This document shows, piece by piece, positions 45,482 to 57,437 of a stretch of 64,000 nt of DNA. A program made the translations under genes and the position numbers. Source of the stretch: Rhodosporidiobolus odoratus (Eukaryota > Basidiomycota > Microbotryomycetes > Sporidiobolales > Sporidiobolaceae); assembly GCA_034387635.1 (NCBI GenBank), contig JAOANU010000011.1, positions 652,501 to 716,500 of the forward strand. The letters run 5' to 3'. How positions within the stretch are numbered: the stretch's first letter is position 1; each line of letters starts with the position of its first letter. The notes under the pieces are model-generated. The model was given only the letters and a program-made list of their open reading frames with translations, was not told the origin of the DNA and searched no databases.

Positions 45482-45823
45482 TGCGGGATGGTGGCGTGTT
45501 TTTGTAGATCGTAGAAGGCCGGCGAGATGACGGGATCTGACTCTGGAGGGGAGCACCGGCGGTTCGAGTATCTGTACCTTGCAAAAGGCCGATTCCTGGC
45601 AGCATTGGGCATGAAACTTCAGAAACACCGTGGCTGTCTGGCTTTGCAAAGATAAACAGGGTGTATACATGCGACGACGGCATGTAGCGCTGATGCATAC
45701 ATGCCGCGCGGTCACTCGGTACCTGTGAACGGCGCATAGCCTTTGTCAAGCAAGCGGGAAGGAGAAAAGTAGATTGAGAAGGTCATCAGGAGGAAGAGCG
45801 CTCAGGAGGAAGAGCTTCTCGTG

Positions 45824-46308
45824 TCATGCGCTGAGCTTCACCTTCTGTACTTGCGGCTGCGGCCGTGATGCTTGTTGACCACCTGAAGTAGCCGAAAGAG
45901 ACACAGGCAGACCTTCGATCGCGACGCGGTTAAAGAGAAAAAAGCCTCGGTTTCTTCGCGGCAGGCTGCTTTGTCTCGTCAGTGCAAGCCGAGTTGAACC
46001 GGTTGTCGCTCGTCCGGGCGAGCTTAGTGCAAATTGTATCGGAGTAATCGGCACCGCGATCTGGCCCGCCGGTATACGGAAATGAAGTACAGACTCACTC
46101 GGAGGAAAACTTCCCTAGCTCAGGTAGTCTGCGGCGTGCCACAGTCCTTGGCGCGTTCGGCAGCATACAGAGCCGAGTGTACCCCTGCTGCGAGAGGGCT
46201 GGTGAGGGTGGAGAGAGTGGCAGCGAAAAAGCACCGAACGCTCGAGCTGCAACTGAACTCGAGGAGGTCAAGGGGAAGAGCAGAGCGAGAGTGCGAGAGG
46301 GGGCTCAT
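45824..46308 (-). CDS. Possible small gene divergent from the oxysterol-binding protein gene
   Basis: A frame starting at ATG 46308 (MSPLSHSRSALPLDLLEFS) has good codon bias through TLTSPLAAGVHSALYAAERA. An acceptor GCCGCAG, an exon LPELGKFSS and a GTGAGT donor follow. The last exon reads SPGRATTGSTRLAL and RRNRGFFLFNRVAIEGLPVS, ending QKVKLSA at TGA 45826-45824. Phases of the last two joins agree, but the first join is uncertain. No family is recognised. It could be a small mitochondrial protein, which is only a guess from the Arg/Ser-rich start. Confidence 0.3.
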
Positions 46309-46439
46309 CGATGTCCGTCTTGTCGTAGGTGACCCTACCCATAATTGCTGGTGCTGCCATCTGCCCGCTCACTGCGCTCGACTGGTAGGACCGACACGAC
46401 ACGCCGGACAAGACCCCAATCACCCCGCCATCAGTTCGA

Positions 46440-49400
46440 ATGCCTTCACTCCCGCGACCGCTCTCTCACGCTCCCCGACCCGCAAAGCGACGACTGAAAC
46501 GGGACACATCAGTACAAATGCCACCACCAAACAGTCTCCCGACACTCACACCGTCTGCTACAACCTTCTCTTCCTCTACACCGCAATCTCTGGCTACCAG
46601 AGGTACGCTCGTCGTGCAGCCCACGCAGAGTCGTACATCTTACCCATCTTATCTACGCAGTTGCACCCGAAGAGGCAGGCAAGCGACCGCTTGAGCTTGC
46701 GAAGGATGAGCGCATCAAAGAGGTATCGAGGTCGACGTCAAATTCGGAAGGAAGGGCTCACCAGAGATCGTCGTCAGGGGAAGACGTTAGCGGCATGAAG
46801 GCCCAGAGCGCACACAAAGATAAGCCGCAGGCGATGAAAGGCTACTTGAGCAAGTGGACGAACCTGGCGAGGGGGTACAAGTCGCGCTGGTTCGTGCTGG
46901 ACGACGGCGCGTCACGCTTTCTCAGACTTCCTATGTTGTTGACTGAACCTGTTCTCGAATTTAGGCGTTCTTTCCTACTATCACACTCAAGAAGACGAAG
47001 GAAAGGCGTCTCGCGGTTCGATCAGCATGGCCGTAGCTCAGGTCGCTCCGCCAACGGGAGACAAGCTCAAGTTTACCGTCGCCAACGAGCTCGGGAACTC
47101 CCTCCCGTCATTCTTCCTAAAGGGCAATCGTGAGTTGTTAATTCTGTAGCTCTCGAGAGTCCGGCTAACAACCTGTCTTCCCTCGCAGATCCTGCTGAAG
47201 TGATGCATTGGTGTGAGCTCCTCCGCCAGCACATCGACTACGCGACGAGAGACCACACCCTCACCCTTCGAGGCCCTGCCACTGCTTCCTCGCCTCCCGT
47301 TATCAACCTTCGTCGCCCTTCTCTCGCCCTTGCGTTGGACCACCCCTCCCAGACTTCTCCCGCCAACTCAGCCGATGAATACAGTGAAGGCGACGACGAG
47401 ACTTTCGACAGCGACAACGATGCGCCCCCTCACGCGGAGGACTTTCACCTCATGGCGCAAGGAGTAAAGACGCAGCTTGAGCTCACTCAGCAACTGCTGA
47501 GCTCTCTTGTCGGATCGCATCGTTCTTCGGTCCACGAGACCGATGGCGCTTCAGAAGTCAACAGTATTCGGTCAACAGGCAGTCGTCAAGCCGACGTCAA
47601 GGCGGCGCTCAAATCACTTGCGTCCGTTGACGCTCTCCTCGACGGTTACGTCGACGTTGTCTCGCAGCGAGAGCGCTTCTTCTTGCGCAAGTACAAGAAG
47701 GAGGTGAACGCTAAGAGGATGTGGGAGGACAATATGAAGGAGGTGGCAGCGCAGCATGCCACTATGGAAGTCGAGCTGCAAAAGGCAAGCCGCGACAACG
47801 CGCGCCGCAAGCGGGCTCTGCAAGAAGTGCGAGCTAACCTTGGCACGGTCTCACCCGGTCTCTCTCCTCGAGTCTCAACCCATCTCAGCGACCAGAACCG
47901 CCCAGACTACAGCCAACTCCCTCACAGTGGCGATCAACCACTTCCTTCCCCCCTCCGGTCTCCCTCCCTTGCCGCTCTGCAGGCTCAGACTCGATCACGC
48001 GCTACGACTCTCTCTCTCTCGCCGACTCGCACCCGCACTCGTGCCGGCACTGTGGTCCAGCCGCTAAACCCCGTCGAGCTTGAACACCTCGTCGAGTCCG
48101 CGCTGGCGAACGAGAAAGGCGAGGTGTCGTCGGACGATGAAACGGACGATGAGTTTTTTGAGGCTATCGAGGCGGGCATGCTTTCTTTTGACGATGGCGA
48201 GCAGGCAGGAGATCAGGATGGGAAGGAACAGAAACGGACAGCACCCGCGCAGGAGATCATCGAGAAACATGACGAGACGCAGTATAAGGGATATGAGCAG
48301 CTACGGTCTTCCCTTCCCATCACCAATGACGACCGACCGAGCGTGTCGCTTTGGGGCATTCTGAAGGGATCCATTGGCAAGGACTTGACAAAGATCAGCT
48401 TTCCCGTTTAGTGCGTGTGATTCTCCTTCCCACCTCTCTGTCGTGCATAGCTGACAGTCTCACTGCAGCTTCAACGAGCCTACGTCCATGCTCGAGCGGA
48501 TGGCGGAAGATATGGAGTTCTCAGAGTGCCGTGGGTCTCTTTCCCCCTCCGCCCATTGCCTTTCTCATCTTCCCTCTGCGGTCATCAGCGTTTCTAACTG
48601 GTTCCGACCTGCTCCGACAGTCGATGCTGCTGCTGCCGAGCCGGACTCGACCAAACGTATCGCTTTTGTGGCCGCCTTTGCCATGTCAAATTACTCGTCC
48701 ACGATTGGCCGGGTCGCCAAGCCTTTCAATCCGATGCTCAGCGAGTCCTTCGAGTACGTCGACCTCAAGAAGAAGTATCGCTATATCTCTGAGCAAGTCT
48801 CGCATCACCCGGTGCGCCTCTTACTGTTGCCCTTTTTCTTCTGATATCAGCTCACTCCCTCACTCTGTCATGTTCAGCCTCTCTCGGCATGTATCGGTCA
48901 AGCGCCATCTTGGGAATACTTCGGCATGGTCGACGCGAAATCAAAGTTTATGGGGAAGAGTTTCGAAAGTACGTGGTCTTCGTCTCCCAGTACATCGTCG
49001 AGCCAGCACCCTCGTGCACGGGTACGAGATGGCTTACACTCTTCGCTTTGCAGTCCGTCCCACCGGTACCGCGCACGTCAACTTGAAGATCCCGGAAGAA
49101 TGGGCGGACCCTTCGTGTCCGCCAGCAAAGAATGCTGCCGGTCTGCGTGAGGAGCACTACTCCTGGCTCAAGGTGGGCTTCTTCCGTCCCACCTTCCTTT
49201 CTTCCGCTTGCTGATATTGATCGAGATAATTGACTATCCCTGCAGGTGACAACCTCCGTCTCGAACTTCCTGCTCGGCAATCCAATCATCGATCACTACG
49301 GCGACATGGTGCGCTCCCTTCTCTTCCAGCTCTTTGGATTTTACTGAGCTTTTCCTCCTTCGGCTACAGATCATCACAAACCACCGTACAGGCGAAACCT

Positions 49401-50256
49401 GCCTTTTGACCTTCAAGCCCCGTGGATGGCGCGGCGGCAACGCTTGCGAGATCAAAGGCGAAGTCAAGGACGCCGGCGGGCGGAAGCACTGGGATATTGC
49501 GGGTAAATGGTCAACGCAGCTTGTCGCCAGGCGCGTCGGCGCAGGAAGCGGAGAATTGGCGCCCGACGCTGCACTTCCTACGAATGGCGCGGGGGAGGTT
49601 GCAGCCGAGTACATCCGGCTCTGGAAGAACTCAGTCAAGGTACGGATCCTGGTTCTTCTCCCCAGTCGGGTCGAGCTGACTCTGTTGTCACACCATGTGC
49701 CGTGCTGGTTCCCATCTGTAGCCGCCCAATATGCCTTTCAACCTCACCCCATACGCCATTACCCTTAACGACATCAACGATGACCTCAAGCCCTGGTTGC
49801 CTCCTACCGATTGTCGCCTGCGCCCCGACCAACATGCTTTTGAAGCCGGCAAGTTCGAACGCGCGGTCCGTTCTCCCCTTTGCCTACAGGCTCCTCCTGA
49901 CTTGCTGACGACTCCTCCCTCCTCAGAACGAGCTGAAGAGTGAGCTCGAAGACCATCAGCGCGCTACTCGTCGCCAGCGAGAGCAAGGTCAGCTTCCACC
50001 GCATCAGCCACGGTGGTTCTCCCGTCGCACCGACCCCGATACTGGGGAGTTGATCTGGGAGCCAGCGAGGACAATCGACGGTCAGCTCGAATACTGGGAG
50101 GAGAGGCTGAGAGTCGGCAAGGCCAAGCTCAGTGGGCAGCAGGCGGAATGGAAGGACGTCGACCCAATCTGTGCGTCTCCCCCTGATAATCTCTCCTCCG
50201 TTGTCCAACTGACGGTTTCCGCGCCCGCCCTTATAGTCGGTGAATTCCAAGCATAG
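46440..50256 (+). CDS. OSH: Oxysterol-binding protein homologue with PH and ORD domains
   Basis: The protein is a lipid-transfer protein moving sterol and phosphoinositide between membranes at contact sites. The start is taken at ATG 46440; an in-frame ATG at 46518 ([10 protein letters not shown]) is an alternative. After a short linker comes a PH domain ([32 protein letters not shown]). A long acidic/Ser-rich linker follows with coiled coil ([19 protein letters not shown]). The sterol-binding domain has [52 protein letters not shown] and the signature EQVSHHPPLSA (split by an intron). [16 protein letters not shown] and LRPDQHAFE follow. The stop is TAG 50254-50256. No ankyrin repeats are visible, so it is closer to Osh3/ORP short types. 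The intron within the PH domain (about 46910-46964) has no ordinary GT donor in the right phase. Confidence 0.9.
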
Positions 50257-50523
50257 CGATAGAATGCCACGGACGCTGCACTCTCGCATCTTACGATCTC
50301 TTCTACCTAATCACCATGTACACTCAACTGTGTTTTGAAGAGCATCCCAGCTTTATCCGCTTCTCTGTCTCTCGCTTGTTGTCTCTTTTCGCACATGCCT
50401 GTAGTCCCGGAAGACGTGAGGATTGTTTTGTGCGGTTCGTTGTACGACTAATCGAGATATTCTACGAGTTGTGGGTATCGAGCTGTTTGAAATAGATAGA
50501 GAGGCGAGATAGGCATGTAGCGC

Positions 50524-53131
50524 CTACTGTCCCGCGATCGGCGTTACTTTCTTCCTCTGTTGCCTCCACGCCGCCATATCCCGCTCGACCTCCTTCTCTA
50601 ACTCTTCCTCCTCCTGCCTGGTCCGTTCGAGTTCTGCCTCCCTATCTGCCTTTGTCTCCTCGAATTTGCCCTCCGCCCGTGCTTTGTCAACCGGATTCGC
50701 AGCCTCGATAACCCCCGTCTTTGACATTCGTTCAAACAGCGTATAAAGCTTTTCCGCCTCCCTTTCCTTCTCCTCCTCCGACATAGGTACCTGTTCCTCC
50801 TCATCCTCGGCCTCGAACGCGCCCGTAATTGGGTTAATCGAGCGTTGGTTCCTCGCCACCTCTTCCGGGGTCACGTCCTCCCCCGCAGGAGGAGGGATCA
50901 GTTCGCCACGATTTTGGAGGAATCCGGAGGCGTTACCGTAGCCGATTGCTCGGACGAGGGTGAGAGGGTCGCGGTCGCAGAGGTTGTAGATGAATTCGCC
51001 GACGCCGTAGGAGGTGTTTGGGAGGAGAGTCGAGGAGAGAAGTCGGACGAGGTGGCCGGTCAGGGTTGGGTGACGGTCGAGAGGACGAGTGCGGTCGCTG
51101 TAATGAAAGGGAGATGCGAATGAGTGAGCGAGATTGGGCTAGAAATGGTCAGGAGAGGGTATGGAGGGACTTACAGGTTGGCGGGTATCAAGAGTTCCCG
51201 GAAGACAAACTGGGCTTCTCCCAACATGCTCATCTTCCGCAACAAGAGCATGACCGGACCCAAGATCTCCTCAATCTTGGTCGACAGCCCTTCTCCCGTA
51301 GGGATCCACTCGTCCGGCGCTACCGGAGCCTCGAACGTCTTACCTTGCTCCCTGTCACGCTTGGTGAGCAATTTAGAATTGTCCGGAACCTTGTGAGCCG
51401 GGAAGTAGGCCTCGCAAACCCCTTCGAGGAGGACAAGCAGTCGTTCACCGAGAGATCCGATGCCGCCGCCTTTCAAGACGGATCCGTCGTCCGCAAGACG
51501 GCTGGGAACGTATTGAAGCCAGGAGTTGGACCAGCCGGAGAGTTCCTCGAGCTCGACGGGGAAGTTGAGGAGAGTGGCGAGGGCGGCTCGGACTGTGGGA
51601 GAGGGGTCTTTGTAGGTGGCGGGTGGTGCGGCGGGAGAAGGAGCTTCGGGAAGGAGGGGTAGGAGAACGGAGATGGAGAGATAGGGTTGGAAGAGAGGCA
51701 GGAAGAGGTGCGAAGCGGTGAGTGAAAGTGCGTCCGGGGATGTGCCTTCTTGAGCGGCATTTGGGGAAGCTGGGGCGGAGGGAGAAGAAGTAGAGGGAGA
51801 CGGGCGGAGGGACGGCGATCCCTTCGACGACGGGTCAGGGGATGCGGAGGAACTGCCTGTTCGCTGCTTGACTGCGTCGACCGCACGCTTTGCGAACGAA
51901 AGAGGGCTCTTTGCCCTCGGGGCTGGGCTCTTCGACCGCGGTGCATCGTTCGCGGATCGAGGTGGCGACGAAGAGAGGGATAGCTCGTCGATCTTTCCCT
52001 CCCCACCGTCCGCCAAGGCGAGATCCGGTGAGTTCGGCGCGCTTGCGGCGCCGCTCGAGCTCTTGTCCCGTGAGCGCCAGAAGCGCTTCTTCTTTCCGCC
52101 GTCGCCCTTCGAGAACGCCTCGGGCACTGCAGAGGGCTGACGGGAGTACTGGAGCATGAGGTTGTAAGCGAGCTTGAGGTGCTCGCGGAGAATGTCGTCC
52201 ATGGTGGTGGCTGGCGGTCCCGACGAAAGTAGCTGGCGATGGGTGGGAGAATTGTAGATGGAGAGATAGCGTCTTGCAAACTGCGACACGCACAGTCAGC
52301 TAGATGTCGGCAAGTATAGACATCTGGGGCGCACCTCTTCCATCACCTCGACGCAATCTCCGCCCACAACAAGCTCAGTGACGGCCTCACTTGCCTTGCT
52401 CGTCAAGAGGAAGAGCAGGCGACCGGCGAGAAACCCGGCACCGTTCGTTGCGAGTAGGCGGATTAATCCTCTAAGGACTCCGCGCTTCTCGTCGGCGAGG
52501 ATGATCTCTGGGAATATTTCCCGCGCAGCGGGATGCAGGGTGAGAATGTTGCAGAGGCAGCGTAGTGCTTCTGACTCGGCCGGAGCGAGCGGATCCTTTT
52601 CGGCGCGAGTAAGCACCTTTTCCGCCGTCGCCGTTTCGTCTTCGTCGTCTTGACCCTCTTCTTCTGCCTGGCTGTCTCGTCGAGGGAAAGCAGGGCGGTC
52701 TAGGTCGGCGAGCCGTGCAAGTCCGCCGAGCTGCAGAAGGGTCTTGAGGCCATTCTGCCGACCAAGCTCTTCGCTACCAGCTGGACTGCGACCTAGCAGC
52801 TTGAGGGTAGAGCAGAGGGGAAAAAGGAGAGGGGTCGAGTTCGGGTTATCGGCTAAGGGGGGAGCGGACGCGAGGAGGGCGGCGAGGAGTTTTCTTCGTT
52901 GCTCAACTGGAGGTTCGTAGCCGGTTGCGAGGGCTGTGGGAGAGGAGGAAAGGGATCAGCGAACCTTGCGAGGGAGAAGAGCTCCCCTCGAGCTGACGGT
53001 ATCAGTCTAGGGAGAAGCGAGAGCTCACACTGAAGAAGTCCGAGGAGTGCTGGCAGTGCCTGCGCTGACGCGCGTTCAGCGGTTGACAAGTTGAGGTAGG
53101 AGGTGACAGCGGGAGGTGGGGGAGGTGCCAT
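50524..53131 (-). CDS. RIC8: Synembryn (RIC8), G-alpha chaperone and exchange factor
   Basis: The protein folds and activates heterotrimeric G-protein alpha subunits in the cytosol. The start is ATG 53131 (MAPPPPPAVTSYLNLSTAER). The armadillo-like helical repeats include NGLKTLLQLGGLARLAD and SEALRCLCNILTLHPAAREI. The latter is the best-conserved Ric8 block, followed by GVLRGLIRLLATNGAGFLAG and RLLFLLTSKASEAV. The next exon starts FARRYLSIYNSPTHRQ and carries a Ser/Pro-rich insertion. It continues with LATLLNFPVELEEL, KIEEILGPVMLLLRKMSMLG and EAQFVFRELLIP. The last exon (TPEEVARNQRSINPITGAFE, an acidic coiled coil) ends at TAG 50526-50524. Ric8 is absent from budding yeast but present in filamentous fungi and many basidiomycetes. 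Confidence 0.88.
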
Positions 53132-54068
53132 CTCGTCGTCGAGCAAGGTTGAAGGGCGAGAGAGAAGCGAATTAGAAGGATGAATGCCACGTGTGGAGTC
53201 TCCGGGTCTCGTGGCACTGACAGGAGTCTGTTATGGGGGAAGAGAGGGAAGGAGGCTCGTTCCCGTAACCGGTGCTCCCTGCTATCTTCAACCGCTTTAG
53301 TCGCTCTTGTTTGCTTTGGCAGTGTATAGTCACATATACTGCAGCGTACGCCTCCGCTTGCCCTCCTGCCAAGCGCTGCTCCGTCGCCACCGGAGTCGAC
53401 TCTCGTCGCGTCAACTCCCTTCCTCGCCTTCATACCGCGCACAATTTATTTGACTGCCATTGGAGCTCAACGCACCTTGAACATTGTCTAAGGTAAACCA
53501 AGACTCGAGGCTGTGGCGCACAGAGCGACCCGAGGATGCGGAAGTCGCGTGGTACTGCGTGATCAAGGTCGGGAGCTGCAGGTGCGTCCCCTCCGGCTTA
53601 ACGAGCATCTTTCCCTCTCCGCTGACATCTATCTCCCCTGCTGTGCGGACTCGGCGCCGCTTCTCCCTGCTACAGCCTCTTTCCTTCTTTCCTCCGGCTC
53701 CGCGAAGCATCTCCTTGCGTTCCACCGTCAAGTTACAGCATGCGCTTCGAGATCCGCTTCAGCATTGCGCTACCTCTGCCGGGCCTGAGCTTGAGGCCCG
53801 CAGCCACCGTGCATCCTCGCGGTTGACAACCGCTGCTTTGCCTCCCTTCCTTATTCAGCGTGCTCCGGCGGCTCTCGAGCGAACTTGCCACCGGTCTCAC
53901 ATCCTTAACTGGCCATTACTGGCTGCGCAATCGCGCCGGTGCGCCCGCTCTATCCATCAAGCGCGCGAAATCGTCAATCCTTTTCTCCGGTACCGGTCTT
54001 TCGCGTCTCTTCCACTGGATTCTCTGCTGCTCCCCAGCTGCACAGCCTACCAGACGGCAAATTTCTGA

Positions 54069-54180
54069 CCGCACGGCGGGGACCGAACCCGCGATTTCCG
54101 GCTGTGTCCTGACTCTGCAGCAGTTGCAAAAACCTGCGCAGGATCATCGGAGACCTACGACTTGCCACTTGACCACGCGG
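54069..54180 (-). ncRNA. tRNA-like sequence, probably degenerate or intron-bearing
   Basis: On the minus strand a canonical T-arm is present: stem GCGGG/CCCGC enclosing TTCGGTC (54092-54076). The 7-base strand CGTGCGG after it pairs fully, with wobbles, to CCGCGTG at 54180-54174, giving an acceptor stem. An A-box-like word TGGTCAAGTGGC follows the 5' strand. I could not fold a regular 7-base anticodon loop. The span of 112 nt implies an intron or long variable arm, or a decayed tRNA. The D-stem has a mismatch. Amino-acid identity is not assigned. Confidence 0.3.
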
Positions 54181-54208
54181 CTACGCCGGCAACGGGCCGC
54201 GTGGTCAA
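54169..54208. repeat. 13-bp perfect inverted repeat (hairpin)
   Basis: TTGACCACGCGGC at 54169-54181 is followed, after 14 bases, by its exact reverse complement at 54196-54208. The left arm is part of the tRNA-like element, so the right arm is an inverted copy of its 5' end. The word CGCCGGCAACG also occurs twice here in direct orientation (54185 and about 54210). Confidence 0.75.
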
Positions 54209-54662
54209 CGCCGGCAACGCGGATCTCAGTAGCAGCATACTACCACCTGCCCAATTGTAGTCTCGAGGGTCGTGATAGAGCTGCGTTCTCAGGAGAAAAA
54301 GCAGCCTGCGAAACGTTCGCTTATCCGAGGTTGCTTGACAGTCTCGCACGTGGCCTTTTGACGACCCATAACTTCAACAGCGTGTATCAAACGGGCCACG
54401 AGAGGCAGCGAGGCAAGAGAAACGGGGCAAGAAAAGCTACGAAACGCGGGATTTTCCCAGCGCACCCGTTCCTGCTTCGTCGCTCGCTGCACGGCTGAGT
54501 GTACCTTCAGGGCTATCGTTACTCTACCCCGTCCCACGGCAAAGAATCACAGGAAAATCTCGGTCCGCCGCCCATCTTGACCTCCCAGCCCCACCTCCTC
54601 TTCCTCCTTCTCCCGCTTCACCTCGCTTTCAGCGCACTCCTCCTACTCCACGAGATCCAGCC

Positions 54663-55504
54663 ATGTCTAGCAGCAGCTACCCCGACCTGAACCCTCCCAG
54701 CCTCGGCGACATCGCCCCGCCCGACCATCTCGCTCAGAGGCTCGCCCACGACAGCGAGCGCTTCGGGAAGAAGTGAGTTCGTCTCGCAACTCGGTGAGAG
54801 TGCACGCATAGCACTCGAAGTAGCTCTGACACAGCTCAGCTGACGTCCTTCTGCCTCTAACTCGCCTCACCACCCTCATCTTCCCCCCTCCTCCCTCCCG
54901 TCTCATCAATTCAACCACAATCTCAGCGTCTCGCCCGACGCGCTCAGTCAAGACCTCGCCGCTCACGACCAGCGTCACGAATCCTTTCTCGCCAACAAGG
55001 CCTCAAAGGGTCATCACGAAGTCGAGCACGTAGGTCGCGCGTTTTCCCCCTCCCGTCCCATCCTCGGAGCTTCCGCCCTCTTCGCCGCCCTTCCACGCTG
55101 TCAAGCTGACGTTCGCGTGTCTTGCGAGGGATACAGGCCAAGCAGATTGCCGCGACGCATGTGTCGGACCCTAACAATGTCGCCTTGAAGGAGGGAGAAA
55201 ACCGCGTTGAAGAGAAGTAAGGCGGCGCCGTGCGCTGTCCCTTTCTTTCCTTCCTCTCCTCTCTCTTGACCCCTGCAGACCGCCCCCTTTTTACTCTCGA
55301 CCATGCCTTCAAGGGTATGGGCGGACACTGACGCCCGTCGTTCGCTCCACTCTTGGCGTGACGGGCACTCCCGGTGACTTTAACAGGCGGAAAAGCCTCG
55401 AGCGGCAACAGCAGGAGTTGGATGAGCTGAGTGCCAGGCTGAAGAAGGCGGATGAGGTGGAGAGGCAGCTGAGGGCAAGGCTGGGGGAGGCTGTCGGGGT
55501 TTGA
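54663..55504 (+). CDS. Small helical protein of about 135 residues, unknown function
   Basis: The start is ATG 54663 (MSSSSYPDLNPPSLGDIAPP). Exons join cleanly: SERFGKN|VSPDALSQDLAAHD, FLANKASKGHHEVEH|AKQIAATHVSDPNNVALKEG and ENRVEEK|RKSLERQQQELDELSA. The end is RLKKADEVERQLRARLGEA at TGA 55502-55504. The C-terminal third is a coiled coil. The middle is charged and may also be helical. No signal peptide or membrane segment. Four exons with short introns, all GT-AG and in phase. It lies tail to tail with VPS26. I recognise no family. Confidence 0.65.
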
Positions 55505-55729
55505 ACCGTGAGGTGCAGGTGATGAAGAAGAGACGGGAGGAAGTGCCCGCTTGTTCATGTTCTCTTTCTCTCGCTTCTTTTCTCTATCTCTTTCGTCCCT
55601 TTCGTCTTTCTCGTTCGTGTGTACATACACTACAGTCACTGCAACAGCTTGTCGTCCGTTGTTCTGTTCCTGTTCTTGCCTTCTCTTCCAAGTCGTATCT
55701 GGCACGCTGAGGCTAGAATTACAGCACAT

Positions 55730-57437
55730 CTACGGTTGAGGGATCGCGTCATCTGTTGGGAGAGGAGGCTGTCGTAAAATCGGTGACTCCTGCTGTTCTG
55801 CCGTGCCAAGAGGCTCATGCTGTTGCTGCTGGAACTGTTCGAGCGGGGCGGGCGGCTGATTCTGCTGAGGTGGGGGAAGAGCAGGCTGTCCATGTATCGG
55901 GGCATCTTGCGACGTGATAGAGGAGGCGAGGTGTTCGGGAGGCTGGCGGAAGACGGTAATTTCTTGCTGTCTGGAGGAGGAGGAGGGTCAGTGACCCGAA
56001 GTAGTAGAACGACAGAGAGGCAAGAGAAATGTACTTGAAGTATCGTCGATTCTCCTCATCGATGAGAACGAGGTTGAGGTAATACCGTGTTGAGAACTTC
56101 TTGTTGACGTCACGGAAGGTAGGTGTGAGCTCGAAGCCGCCGAGGAAAAGTCGGATAGGGATAGTTTCGCCTGCACACAGAGATAGGCGCAGGAGATCAG
56201 CTAAGGCTAGGCGAGGCATACGAATGGGGCGACATACCTCGTACGGGCGCTCCATCCATGATCTCGAATTTCGTGATTGTTTCGCTCTCGTTGTACTGAT
56301 TTGGCACTGCAGAGCAGATGGTGGCTTAGCGGCCGGACGGCTTGTAGAGGGTACTGAAAGCAGCGCACCTGCTCCTGTCGTTTCTCGTCGGATGATGCTC
56401 AGCTCCATATGTTTGATCTTAATCCGCACGAGCAGGAAGTAGATCTTCCCGACAATCACGTCCTTCAGGTGGTATCTGCGATCGAGAAGGAAGGTGAGCA
56501 AGGCAGAAGCCGAAGGCGCAGGAGGAAACGAGAGCGCAGGCTTACTTGGCTTTGTTGTATTCGAACTCGATATGCAGGCAGTCTTCAATACCGACTTCCA
56601 TTTTAATCGAGTTGTTGATGTCGGGCGGCATGCGGAATGAGTGAACCCAGATCTCCTTCTCCTTGACAACATCGGCCATTCTTCGCGAAACGGTGACCCG
56701 AATGAAGTACCTGTTATCAGAAAGAAGAATGAGTGCACACTGGGAAAGCAAGGAGGAAAAGGCATGTGGCGTGGAGGGAAGGAGTGAACGCGAAAGGTGC
56801 CTCACCTTAGCTTGACGTTGATGCCATGGTAGCTCTCGTACTGCTTCTCGACCTTCTTGAACTCGAAATCGAACGCCTGGGCTGTTCGCATCTCTCCCGG
56901 GTTGGCGAGCTCTTGCACCTGTGACAGGAACTCGTAGTGATTCCCTCGGTCATAGAACAGCTCTGCGAGACATATGGTTATTAGTAAGTGAACGGTAAGG
57001 GAAGACATTGAACAGGAGCGGCGCTGGCGACGAGGCAGGGTTGAAAAGGCGGAAAGAAGGGAAAGGCAGAAGGGCTTGGACGAGCAACGTACCAATGCTG
57101 CCGACGAACTCGACCTTTATGCCATCGTGTTTGACGCCTTTGCCGTCCTTGACCCGTACAATAGCCTGCAGCATAAGGCGGAAGAGGTGAGCATCACCAC
57201 CCCACTTGGATGTTCCGCAAGCCATTTGAAGGAAGCAGATAGCGAGACGCAGCGTACCTGCCCCTTGATGCTCTCACCGTCCAAGTAGACTGGACACCGT
57301 TCCCGCCCTGCTACTTCCTGAGCTTTTGCTCCCTTTCCCCCACTGTCACTCTTGACGTCGACTGCCTGTCGGTCCTCGTCGTCCGCCAGTCGTACGTCGA
57401 CCTCGAGGGGGTTGCTGAAGGAAAAGAAGGAGGCCAT
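55730..57437 (-). CDS. VPS26: Retromer subunit VPS26
   Basis: This is an arrestin-fold subunit of the retromer cargo complex, recycling receptors from endosomes to the Golgi. The start is ATG 57437 (MASFFSFSNPLEVDVRL). Family blocks in order: [153 protein letters not shown] and TIPIRLFLGGFELTPTFRD, then KFSTRYYLNLVLIDEENRRY. A Gln/Pro-rich tail ends at TAG 55732-55730. Several short introns split the gene. Length is about 380 residues, slightly above yeast Pep8. Confidence 0.95.

Larger units (their letters stand above)
53132..54662. other. 1.5-kb divergent region between RIC8 and a small coiled-coil gene
   Basis: This contains both promoters and more. A coding-like piece at 53493-53580 (plus) reads VNQDSRLWRTERPEDAEVAW and ends at a GTGCGT donor, but no gene could be built. 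The opposite strand is also open there. A tRNA-like element and a 13-bp perfect inverted repeat lie at about 54069-54208 and are described separately. The rest shows no gene I can support. Confidence 0.4.

Noticed and set aside
53484..54068. 195-codon plus-strand frame between RIC8 and the small coiled-coil gene
   Set aside because: Only the first 30 codons look coding and they end at a splice donor. The rest has poor bias and overlaps the tRNA-like region.
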